Positions 46,505 to 57,800 of a DNA stretch of 64,000 nucleotides are shown one piece after another (the stretch's first letter is position 1; each line of letters opens with the position of its first letter). The DNA is taken from NCBI GenBank assembly GCA_001465935.1, contig LNKV01000005.1, positions 682,001 to 746,000 on the forward strand. The letters run 5' to 3'. Made by a program: the position numbers and the translations under genes. The notes under the pieces were generated by a model. The model was not told the origin of the DNA and made no database searches. It saw only the letters and a list, made by a program, of their open reading frames with translations. Source of the DNA: Clarireedia homoeocarpa (Eukaryota > Ascomycota > Leotiomycetes > Helotiales > Rutstroemiaceae).

Positions 46505-48412
46505 ATGTCACGAAACTATCAAAACTTACAGCCTCATGCGCGCGATTCCTTAGAACTAGCCAGCTTAGCATCGAGCTCTCCGGGACCAAGATCATCAACA
46601 GATTCAACATCCTCCAGGTCTGGCATATCCTCATCCCGAAAACTCTCGCTCGAAGAAGATGATCCGCTAGACACGCGAAATCCTGCTGCGAATGCGCGAC
46701 CTGGCGGACATGGCAGGAATTATTCTGTTTCCTCAGCCTTTGATTTTACTTCAAACCTTTTCCCATTGTCTTCAACGGCAGGAGGCGGCTATGCGCCAAT
46801 CGGTGCCCCTGTTTCTACATCAAATGGACAGACCGCCCTAGGTGGAGGATCACTGGAAAAACACAAAACATTGACATATCTGAATGGGCTATCGCTGATA
46901 GTTGGCATAATAATTGGATCTGGAATCTTCTCTTCGCCGAGTCAGATCAATGCAAATGCGGGATCCCCGGGCGCTTCATTGGTGGTATGGGCAATAGCAG
47001 GAGTATTAGCATGGACGGGTGCTGCGAGTTACGCTGAATTGGGAGGAGCGATACCTCTGAACGGCGGTGCCCAAGTCTATCTTTCGAAGATCTTTGGAGA
47101 AGTCTTTGGGTTCTTGTTTACGTGGAGTGCGGTCATGGTGCTCAAGCCTGGTTCCACAGCCATCATTTCAATAATTATGGGGGAATACCTTGTACGAGCG
47201 GCGATTGGAGCAGAGGCTGAAAGCATTAGTATTTGGATTAATAGGAGCGTGGCATTGGTTGGATTGTTTCTGGTCACATTTTTGAATTGTATATCTACAA
47301 AGTTGGGCACAAGAATGGGCGATATGTTTATGTTTTTGAAGTTTATTGCATTACTGGGAGTTACCGTTATCGGCATTGTGGTTGCTCTTACAGGTTTCTC
47401 TGTTACGGGACATGCGAATGAGGATTGGAAGAACCACGGGTGGTTCGAAGGTACGAGTACTAGTGCATCGTCATGGGCTGTCGCATTGTATGCGGGATTG
47501 TGGGCTTTTGATGGCTGGGATAATGTGAGTACATTGTGCGTTTAATCGGGTGAATCATACTGACATTCCTTCAAGACGAATTATGTTGTTGGAGAGTTTC
47601 GAAATCCAAGCAGAGACTTGCCGAGGGTCATTCATACAGCAATGCCTCTGGTAATACTCTCCTATATTCTCGCTAATGTGGCATACTTTTTCGTCCTCCC
47701 CTTGAAAGATATAAATGCCTCGAATACAGTTGCCGTCATGTTCGGCAACAAAGTCTTTGGTCCCATAGGATCGTTATTACTTGCCCTCATTGTCAGCGCC
47801 AGCTGCTTTGGAGCTTTAAATGCTACCGCCTTCACCAGCGGACGACTTGTCTACGCCGCAAGCAAAGAAGGCTACTTACCTGAAATGTTCGGGAAGATCG
47901 GAGTGGGCAGGCAAGTCGAGCCATCGGCCAATTCCTTCAGAACCCGTAATTGGGCATCAAAAAGGCTCTCCAAACTGTTTGGCGACGAAGAAACAGGACT
48001 CTTCTTCACCCCCGTCAACGCCATGGTTCTCAACGCCGTTCTCACAACAATATACGTTCTAGTAGGCGAATTCGGCACTCTAGTCACCTTCTATGGCGTA
48101 GCTGGTTACACGTTTTACTTCTTCACTGTACTCGGATTGATAGTCTTACGCGTGCGGGAACCTAACCTCGAACGTCCATACAAGACTTGGATCACTACGC
48201 CGATCATCTTCTGCTGCGTTAGTCTCTTCCTTCTCAGCCGGGCGGTGTTTGCGGAACCTCTTCAGACTCTTATCGTCGTTGCGTTCGTCCTCGCCGGTGT
48301 GCCCATCTACTATTGGCGCATTCGTGGTCGAGATCAAGGCACGAAACGCGAGGGAAGTGGCAGTAGTGGGAGCGGAAGTGGATGGAAATTCTGGAAACGA
48401 ATGTCCAGGTGA
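46505..48412 (+). CDS. LAT-family amino-acid permease (Mup1/Mup3-like)
   Basis: A 12-TM plasma-membrane amino-acid transporter of the APC superfamily, resembling yeast methionine permeases Mup1 and Mup3 and animal LAT light chains. Exons are 46505-47524 and 47576-48412 (51-nt intron), 618 aa. A hydrophilic, Ser-rich N-tail of about 120 residues precedes TM1. TM1 carries GLSLIVGIIIGSGIFSSP, the unwound substrate-binding GSGIF motif. TM6 shows GLWAFDGWDNTNYVVGEFRNP across the splice join, the hallmark of the LAT group. A cytosolic loop with RNWASKRLSKLFG lies between TM8 and TM9, and the end is basic (GWKFWKRMSR) after a Gly/Ser stretch. The exact substrate is not readable; methionine or a broad neutral range is likely. 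Confidence 0.88.
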
Positions 48413-51207
48413 GCTACCCCAATTAGCTGAACTGCCTACTTGATTAGTTCAGTTCTTTCCGTATGTAGAAAAAAGCAATTCAATTCATGAAGGAAAAAGG
48501 AAGTAAGAATAAAACGATAATTACCTCCTCAATAAAATATAATCCCCCCCACCATGCAGATCCCCCTCGTATTGTTGCAATGCTAATGATTCTTGTCCAC
48601 CTGTTTCGTCCCATCTCATCTCGTCTCAATGTCCTCACGCCATATCTTTGTCATCATGGGACTGCATACCAAACTGTAAGATGACCTAAGTGTGCCTACT
48701 CATATAAGTACTAACTTTGCTGACGGATGGTTTGATAATGACATCTGGCCCTCGTAATGTACAAGAGGAGTAAGTAAGTGAGGAAATACAGTACTCCGTA
48801 CTAAAACCTTACATCATCTACTCATCCAATCTTTTCTATACCCGGACCTGGACCTGTACCTGTGCTCGTGTACTTGTGCTTTGTACTTGTTTGTGACTGC
48901 GCCTCTGCCCCTCTCTCCTGTCAAGCAAGACACTCGCTGACTCGTGAGTAATCACAACCAAATTCCATCCTCATCGCACCCACTCCAGTACGTTATCTGA
49001 TATGACCAGCCATTCACTCCTGCAGCAGTAGTACTAGCCAGAAGAACACACAAACAAGCATTCCATCCGTCCATACCCGCACATCCCCTCCTTACACCCT
49101 TACATCCATCCATCCAGGCATTCAGCCATATGGCACAGCACAGCATGGCATGGCACGGCATGGCATGGCATGGCATAGCACAGCATAGGGATCTTGTTTA
49201 TTTTATTTCCTTCAACCGACCGGACAAGCCCCATTTTCACATTGCAAAACCCACTTCCATTCTCCCAACTTAGATATCCCTTTGCTTTCCCCGGCCCTGT
49301 CCCTGGTAGATACATCATCACATCACATGGCATCCTTATCACAAACGGGTCCATACTCCGTACACAAAACAAACCCACCCCCAAATTCGAACCCCGATCC
49401 TATCACAAGCCAAACCAAAAGCAAAAGAAAACCGCCCTGGGCAAAAGATGCCGGATCAATACCATATCCAACCCGCACGCGCACGCGCACGGAGCGGGGC
49501 GTCTTGTTTCGTCTCGTCTTTTTAGTCAGTCAGCCATCAATCAGCATCTCGAGAAACTAAGCCAGTAGTAGGCAGATTTATTATTATTACATGCATACCT
49601 AGCTCAAACCTACAAAATCATTTAAGGTAATTAATGATTATTTTCCATCTTTTGTTATTTTACGCTAAATCACCCAAACGGGAAGCATAGGATAGAGGGA
49701 AGGAAATGCTCACTTGCCGAATGAGAAAAGCACTTCTACTTGCGAAGGAGCATCTGGATTTTAGGTTCTTACTCTTACTTTTTCACTTACTTGCATTGAA
49801 CAGGCTTACTTATGTATGTTGAATCGAGAGACTTGAGTGCAACGGAGTTAGACGGACGTTTTTCTTACAGTACTGACTTACTTGCTTTCGTGGCAGGTCA
49901 GGTAAGTGGGATTTCGGGATCAAAAGTAGATTTCACATGGATGAATTCAAGGGCAGAAAGATACTCGCAAGACCGAGGAAGTGAACAGTAGGTAAATCTA
50001 AATGTAGATCAACCTTCAGGGGACCAGGGTATAAAGAAGATGGACGAGCCTGTCACTCAATAGATAGACAGACAAATAGGCCGGCATGAATAATACGATC
50101 ATCTGCATTATCGCGCAAGTTCGGGATACATGCCAAATCCACATAGGTGTGTCGAGATAACTCAAAGGGGCAAGAGCCTCCGTTACTCACAGGCTCACAG
50201 CAAAACACTGCGCCTCACGTTATGTGTGTGAATAGATGTACCGATGAGGCACGGGGCGAAGCGAGCGCGCGACAGGTACTAGGACTAGCACCAGGACTCG
50301 AGGAGCCCTCCACGCCATGTATGTACATATGCATGTCTCTGAAAGAGACTTGTACGAAGTACATTAGACTCGGAAGGAGATAATATGGGAAACATGTGTT
50401 CAGACGGAAGCAAATTTTCCTTGAAAGCCGAGCGCGGGTAAGGGTACGATTATGACATTTGTCATGGGATGTGAATGAGCCAGTGATCCAGTTGCGGGCC
50501 GACGGGCAACGCAAGTGGATGCAATGCAGACCGCAATCTGGATTTGAACAGATAGGTAGATACCTTTCCTGAAGTAAAATAGGCAAGCGAAACGAAACCT
50601 GCAAAATAATAAAGCAGTGAAATGGTGGGAAGGGAAAATCCTTCTCAATTTCGTTCTCTCTTCCGTGTTTCTTCAATCCTTCGGGATCCTTTAGATTCGG
50701 ATCCAAAATCAAGGGGAAGGAGGAAGGCAAAGGAAGAAAAGTGTATTTTGTGTTTTCGTGGGGATGCTGGATATAGGCGTGGCTTTCGCGTGCGAATAGT
50801 GTGTGGAAGGAAAGAGGCTTGAGAACAATTTAGCCTTTTCCTCAGTAATGGGACGGGACGTCGTGTTACAGAAATTTACTGTCGTCGTATTCCGAATGCG
50901 CACCATCTACAACCTTCATCCCAGAAAACATGAGGAAAAGTCGTTTTCTGTTGGGTTGGAGTTGAAACGGTGTGCGTTACTTTCCGTTTGAGTTGTGATT
51001 TGGTTTCGTGGAGATAAAATGGTTGGTTACGTTCGCTGCAGGGGGTCGTGGAGGGGTTGCGCTCCTTCGTAGATTATGGCACCTTGAAGTGGGGTCATCT
51101 GGCACTGATCGACTTGTTCCCCTTGGATTGCGATCGTGACTGTTGATCCGGCAGTGACCGAGTTAGAAAAAAAAAACATCAAGATTTGAGCCAACCCAAT
51201 ATGGTCC
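48413..51207. repeat. 2.8-kb intergenic region with repeats
   Basis: Convergent 3' regions of the permease (+) and the DUF2011 gene (-). A degenerate GGCAT array lies at 49132-49187, and a TCCATCCATCC stretch just before it. Short GTACTTGTGCTTTGTACTTG-type words occur around 48870. The longest ORF (minus 50215-50730) has no recognisable domain and an implausible composition. I see no gene. Confidence 0.5.
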
Positions 51208-52079
51208 TCAGTCAACGTCTCCGCCAACTCCGGGTTTGGCATCGTCCACAATCCCATCAGAGAGTTTCAAGGCCTTCTCCTTTGCTTTTCTTTTGACCTT
51301 CTTCTCTCGGTTCCTCCTCGTTCTCTTTTCTCTTTCGGCTTCTTCTTTACTTTCTTTCTCCCTCCTTTTTGCATCCTCCCTTGCTTCTTTCTTCTTTCTC
51401 CTCTCTCGTAGTATGATCCTTCGCTTCTTGCCCGGCTTCTTTTTCTTCCCCTCTGGGTTGCCGTTTTCTACATCTCGCAATGCATGATTCCCTACCGTCT
51501 TCTGTCCCCCATGCCCAACTCGTAGAACCTTGACCCTCCATGGCACCTCCAAGCCCCAGTATCTGGTATCCTTGCCCCTCAGAACATCCTCTCCACTGAT
51601 TGCTGCGCTTGCAAACTGTGCCTTTCTTTCACCTTCAATTGATCCAGTAAAGTAATAGCTCTTATTGCGATTCCTTGTTGTAAAGCCACCGTCACCAACT
51701 TTCTCCTCTTTCAGAACAATTTTGGTATCCGCAGCTGTCGAGAACAGACGAAAATCAAATTCTTGTTCTTCCTCTTCCTCGTGCCCATTCGACGGTGCAC
51801 CTGAGTCTAGTTCCTTAGCATCATTCCCATTACCCCCCGTAGTATCGACCGTGTATGAAACAGTAGGCACCACTCCATATAGAGAAGCAAGTTGTTCTTG
51901 GAATCGCGCAGCAATGTCAGGATCAATGGGCGAGGATGGTTCTGGCGAACTTGAAGCGGAGCGTGTATAGATTTCCGAACGGCGCACACTGTCGACTGTA
52001 TGTTAGTGTGCGACAAATACTCTGGGTTGCGCCATCAACGGCGATCTACTTACCGCTTTGCGTCAGGGACGTCAAACAT
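51208..52079 (-). CDS. DUF2011 fungal protein of unknown function
   Basis: A conserved fungal protein of unknown function matching my recollection of the DUF2011 family. Exons are 52079-52054 (26 nt) and 51988-51208 with a 65-nt intron whose branch site is CACTAAC; the product is 268 aa. The start reads MFDVPDAKRVRRSEIYTR after splicing, typical of the family. A Ser/Pro-rich stretch follows, then an acidic run (EEEEEQEFDFRLFST) that opens the conserved domain, FTTRNRNKSYYF, and RYWGLEVPWRVKVLRVG. The last 90 residues are almost pure Lys/Arg/Glu (KKKKPGKKRRIILRERRKKK and similar), a highly charged helix with many nuclear/nucleolar-like signals. The composition suggests a nucleolar protein, but that is inference. 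Confidence 0.8.
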
Positions 52080-52942
52080 GTTTGATGAGAGTAGTTCGCA
52101 AACTTGGACGTTCGAAACCTAAGACAATGATAGTTTGTGGGGGTTGGAATCTGATCCGTGCGGAGGCCGAGTCGTGCCAATTGCGCAACGGGATGGCCCG
52201 AGATGATTCCCAACATAGAAAGTTCACTTTGCACTTTTTGCAAGGAAAAAATGATGTATCACAAACTCAAAATATAGTCTTCTGCATCTTGATACTGGGA
52301 GATTTAACGCGCGCGAAGTAACTGTATTAAGTGCCGTGCGGCAACGAGATTAACGAGGGTATCCGAGTCGATCATAATATTTGTATAAAAGTACATCCGT
52401 CCATCCGTCCATCCATTTCATCCATTCATCCATCCGCTCCCTTCCCTTTGCCCTTCATCACCGCAGTAATATATTACCGTTAGGATAGAGATATAAAACG
52501 AGAGTATTATATGAGAAAACAAAAGGAAAAGCAGTTTGCCGCCCGTGATCCTGCGCCATCGCTCGCTATACATGATACCAATGTGTGACGACGCTCTCTC
52601 CATGAAATAATTCATGCCATCCCTTTCCATTATACCCATTCCCATCATTTACCATGTTTTCTCCTGGCCTAAACCGCCACACAAACAATAAGAGAGAAGG
52701 CCCATAGTGCTGCGATTAACGAAAACAAAGAGTTATACAAAATAGAAGGCTGTTGAAGCTCTAGCTCATGCAGAGAAAAAACCCTGGCGAGCATCAAGTG
52801 TGCAGCCTTTCCTGTAGCTTTTGAGCGTATTCGCATGCTGGTAGCAATTAACGTAACATAACAATGAACAAATGCTGCTTGAGGCGAATGCCTCTCTGTC
52901 TAAGGTTTAAATCCAGGCGCATTCTTCCCGACCTCGAGAAGA
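52080..52942. other. Intergenic between NDT80-type and DUF2011 genes
   Basis: This 863-bp region holds a CCAT/CCGT repeat at 52394-52436 and the 3' UTR of the NDT80-type gene. No other feature was recognised. Confidence 0.45.
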
Positions 52943-54872
52943 TTAAGTGGCACTCCATGTATAATGCTGCTGACTTGGTTGCTGCTGTTGCGAACTACTT
53001 TCTTCTTTGACATAATGATGATCCGACGAGAACTCATAATGGGAGCTCCCGACGGCAGGCAATGTTGTTCCGTACGTTGACGTGGTCTCTTGCGCCGTCG
53101 TCCACGGCTGCATTGACATGGAAGTAGGAAAGTATTCCCTCGGTTGCACAGCTTCATTGCTTGCACTGTATGGTGCTGGCGCTGTAAAACGTGCAGTAAA
53201 ATCAGAAAACGAGGAGTTCAACTCCGGGGGTGCCGCATGGCGAGGCGATTTAGCTGGCCGAGGATTGCTATCGACAAAGCGAATTGGGGCACCCGTTGGG
53301 GAACTAGTAGTGTGATAGGTGTATGCCCGAACCGGAGGGCTTCTGGCTGCCATTGATGAGGCGGTAGATTGCGTGTGTGGGAGCTCTGAGCTGGAATGGT
53401 TGCTTGTAAGATAATTGTCCATCGCCATGGGTGGTGCTTGATAGCTCGAAGTTGATGTTGCTGGAGCATGCTCTGACGACTGTGGCGGAGCAAACCATGA
53501 AGGGAGTGTTCTAAAATTAATCATGTCAGCTTCCAACTCCACACAATCCCAGAACTCCATTCCTTTCAAGTAAAATAGGAGCCTCAGTGTGGGATCTATC
53601 AATATCATCTAGCTGTGGAGGAATAACTCACTGTTGTCTCATCGCCATTGGAGACTGCGGAAGATTGCTTGCGTCAAAGTTGAATGGTGAACGAGGAAGT
53701 TCCAGAGTCTGAGGTTTAGGTATTTTGGACTTCATTGTAGCGCTATTAGGCGCACTACTAGTCGTAATATGCATTTCCGGCGCTTGACCTCGAGATGCGG
53801 AAGACCCAACGAGTGCAATCTCCTTCCTTGCTTGGAAGTTCCGCGGACTTCGACCCCGGACCACAATCGGCGCTGTTGCTGTCTCGCAAAGATTAATCTT
53901 GGTATTGTTGCCCAATGTTCCCACAACATTCAAGTGGAGAGTAAAATGTTGTTGAAGTTCACGTCTCCGGCCATTGTTCGCAGTTGCAATCCTAAATTGC
54001 AATCTCCTGTATGCAAGGGGATAAACTGCGTAATCATTGTTGGCGTCCGGAGTTCCTTCATCGAAAGGTAGAAGCGGAATGGGTGCCGGTTCTTGCTCTT
54101 GTCCCGGAGATACTTCCGGAGAGTTTGGTGGAGGCGTCTTCCATGGAATTACAATCAGCTTGACGGAGTGCCCATCAGTCGATTCTGTAGCGCTAATTGT
54201 GACTTCTAAAGAAAGAACTGGGATTCGCTCGCCACGCTCTGTTATCACCGATAAAGCTCCTCGTGGCGTTGTAACAGATCCGGAAATCTGGAAAAGGTTC
54301 CTCCGGTAACAGGTCAACTCCGGCTGGACAATGACTCCTTCGCCTGTGGGTGTCGTCATCTCTGATAAAAAGAACATGCCGTGAATTTGCGCTGAAAGAT
54401 CCAACTGCTGAATTCTACCATGCTGGTCTACAATTGTATGTTTTGGTGGACGTTTGCTGAAGGAAAGTAGTCTGTGATCTTGGCTGATGCTCGGTTTGGG
54501 GTGATCCGAGACATCTTCACGGAAATCCTGGACAACTTCTCCATATGGTGATTCCTCGGTGCTATGAAAAGGCCTTTTCAAGGACGGGTAACTATGGTGG
54601 GTGTTCAAAGGTGGTGGTGAGGCCGTCAAGATGCCATTACCATCTCTGAGGGGAGGTCTTGTGTTGATCGAAGGAATATCCATTGAACGATATCCTCCCT
54701 TCTGTCGTCCATGATATGGCAATGCTAAAGGACCAGATGGAAAGTTGGACTCGAAAGGCGGATGGTGTAGAGTGGAAGTATGAGGTGGTTGTAAGGAGTA
54801 GCCTTGCCAGATTGAATGATCCGAGTCTTCTGGCTTTATGCTTGCCATCGTTATTGAGTGTGTTATGGACAT
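52943..54872 (-). CDS. NDT80/PhoG-domain p53-like transcription factor (VIB-1/XprG-like)
   Basis: A DNA-binding regulator of the NDT80 family. In filamentous fungi relatives (VIB-1, XprG) control nutrient-starvation responses, extracellular proteases and heterokaryon incompatibility; yeast Ndt80 controls meiosis. Exons are 54872-53632 and 53510-52943 (121-nt intron), 602 aa. The immunoglobulin-like DNA-binding domain spans about residues 155-370, with FFLSEMTTPTGEGVIVQPEL, TCYRRNLFQISGSVT, SLEVTISATES, VYPLAYRRLQFRIATANNGR and FTLHLNVVG. Both flanks are Pro/Ser-rich. The splice join MRQQTLPSWFAPP extends the reading beyond a stop codon that begins within the intron. The Gln-rich C-terminus ends SSQQQQPSQQHYTWSAT. 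An in-frame second ATG lies eight codons later. The VIB-1 versus FSD-1 branch is not certain. Confidence 0.85.
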
Positions 54873-57800
54873 CGACGCATGAATTTCCCTAATATGGGAC
54901 TTCTGATTATTGGTTGTTTAATGAATGATGAAGATCAGACATTTATCCATAAAAATGAGTCTTTATGAAGTGTTTAGCATGAAGTATAACGGGATAGAAA
55001 TTGAATATGTAGGCCGGACGGAGTACAAGCTTATACCAGGTTCAGGAAGCTAGGCTCTTATTCGTGAATCTGGTCAAGGACTACCAAAGGGGCCAGAGGA
55101 CGAGACCTAGGTGCGGGCGGAACATAAGGCATGCCTCATGATGGCTCTAACGTCCTTCCGGATTCACTATCATGTATGCAGGTGGGAACTGCTTTGGCCC
55201 CAATTGTGTTTCGTTAACCGTCTTTGAAAGGCAATGGGCTCATTACCCCATGACAACACTATCTCGAACAAGAAGAAGTGGCTGGCGCGTGATCTGCATT
55301 AGTTATAGTGGATGAGAATAAGGGCTAGAGGCGATCCTATTGGGGAAGTTGTATCCTCCATTGCACTGTGCCTAAATTCGGAAAGGAGAACGAATTGGAG
55401 TTCTTGAATTGGGAATATATCGAAAAGACGTTGAAGGGGGGTTGCAAGGGTAGCTCTCTACGTCTTTTCCAAAGTCTGTAAAACGAATTAACAATGAGGT
55501 GGGGGGCGTATCACGGTCATCTCCTAAAAGGGGATCGAGTCCGCTGACAGACAAGACCAAAGGAGCATAGTGCCCCTTACCTGTCAATAAATCCGAGCAT
55601 TATTCTTTCACCCCTCCTGGCGACTTTGCGGCCAGTTCAGTGCCCGCCCGAACCTAGTCGTGACGATAGAAAACATATACAAGGTCCCCCAAGCGCCCCA
55701 AGGGTTAAACCCAGGTACCTACATACTGCCCGATATCTCTTCTTATTCATTTTCATTGCTAACCTGGATTAGTTTTTGCTTTTCTTGTTCTCGCGCTTAT
55801 AGAAATTTCCTTTTGCTTTGCTTCGCTGCTCTCTCCTGTCCAGGCGATGACAGGCCCAGGGAAATCAATTTCTTAATCAGCACCAACTGCCAACAGGAAC
55901 AGGATCAGTGGAGTGAACATCTCGTACTAATGTAATCTTTGTGTTGCCGTTCGCTTGTCCGTGACCCTAGCAAGACTTCTCAAGCAGTTTTAATCCCAGT
56001 CAACATCTAAACGAATAAGGACCACGGCGGAGTTATTCGATATGACCCAAAGGAGCTAGGATTTAGGGTTCTCAAATGAGTATTTACTTTTACTTATTGG
56101 GTTGTTTGCAAATACCTCGTAATGTTTGCTTTAGGTCATCTCTTCTCCCTCAGATATCTTCATGAGGCTTGTGTCCTTTCGCTTGCTGCAGCGGATGAGA
56201 ATACGAACCCGGCGATGAAATATGACCGCTGAGAGAGATGTATTACTGGAGGTCGAGAGAATAGTTTGAAGGATGGAAATGATGGGTTACACCTTCGTAC
56301 ATATCCCGGAAAATAGCCTGAGTAACGTTATCTTAATAATCTACGATATTCGTCAGTCACTGGGAGACGATTTCACATTCCACTCGGACATGTCTTACTT
56401 CTTATTCATAGCTCCATAGAAAGAGCGAGCTGTGAGGATGATACTGCTGCAGCTTACGTCAGTGTGTAATGTAATTGTGAATCTACTGTGCCTACCTGCT
56501 GGCTGAAGCTCAAAAGGCTCTCCACAAAAGCACTTTGCGGGTGAAATCTGGGAACCTGTGGGGCTTCGGGGGAGGGGGGGATGAGAAATTCAAGAAAGCT
56601 CTAAAGCTAGCCAAGTTGACAAGACCACTAAGATATTCAAGACATACTAGGGTCGGTAGAATAACAGTCTGGGATCGTAACCGCATGAGAGTGGTATGTT
56701 CAATCAATGCTCAATGCATTTCATTAAGTTAAAGCGGGTTCCAGATCGCAAGATACCCGTCGGCAGATACCTGGCAGAAAGCCAAAAGGTGATCGATCAG
56801 TAATAGCAAGAAGCAGACGTTTACTTACTGTTGTTGTACCGGGCTTTGACCCCGTTTTCAAAGGCACCGAGCTTCATGTGCTATTTGTCGTATCTACAAG
56901 GGATGAAAGTTTCAGCCGAGTGCAATAGGCTGATCCTAAAGACGTTGAGGTATCAGATGTCTCTCATCACAGGTTGCATGCGTTTCTCGCCGTTCTTCGG
57001 ATTCTCCTGATTTCCTGCTGCCGTACACAAACAAGTGCTAGGTAGTTGGGAACTCTTCGGATTGAAGCGACCGCTTTGCCGCTAATGAATCCACATGTGC
57101 ACTAATCCTATCTCGAAGGGCCAGGGCGCCAAACGCTCAGCCGAAGTCTAAAATAAAGTACGAAGCAGACTACTCGTAATTCCTACCTGTAGGTCTCGAA
57201 ACCGACGAGCTGCTGGTAAAGTCGATGGAGCTTTCTTTGCCTAGCATGCAAATCACTCTCGTCGATGCTTCTCTAGCTGCTTCAGCTAGCTAGCTTCAGC
57301 CTCCGACGACATATCTTGCATCCTCAAACCCACTATACCCTGGAGAGTTTGAAAGGAGCTATGTAGCATTCAGTTGCTCACGATCCACCCGCATCTGAAG
57401 GCCTTTCTTGGTTGAACGGCCGTAGCCTCACCAGCCTTATCCCACGATGCAACTTCGAAAAGCTCCCCGTCCCGTAGCTTGCCAAAAAAGAAGGGGACCG
57501 CAACGATACAACCCACCATCGACCAGGCTCCTAAACGCTTGCTGTTACTCAACATCACATCACATCTGCCTGCAATGCTTCATGAACAATGCTGTGGAAG
57601 CATTTTGGAACCTGGGGAAAGCGTAGGTGATTGGATCAGTCGTCCCCAGAGCAGATCGCCGCAAATTATTGTGGCCTTGTACCTTGTAGGTAGGGCCGCA
57701 GTGATGCTGGTCGCTACTCAAGGTTACAAATTTACAAAGCATTCGTTCATCCCTGCTTTTTGCGCTATCGGGCGCTCCGTCATTCAGCAAAAAATCGTTC

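Noticed and set aside
49375..49400. TTCGAA-containing stretch resembling a tRNA T-loop
   Set aside because: No pairing T stem, anticodon arm or acceptor stem could be found.
50215..50730. 171-codon minus-strand ORF
   Set aside because: Composition is erratic, with no recognisable domain, and the reverse strand is similarly open; it reads as chance in an intergenic region.
51027..51257. Minus-strand ORF just after the DUF2011 stop with a protein-like stretch
   Set aside because: The DUF2011 protein already ends naturally at 51208, no splice site joins the two, and a run of nine A/T bases interrupts it.
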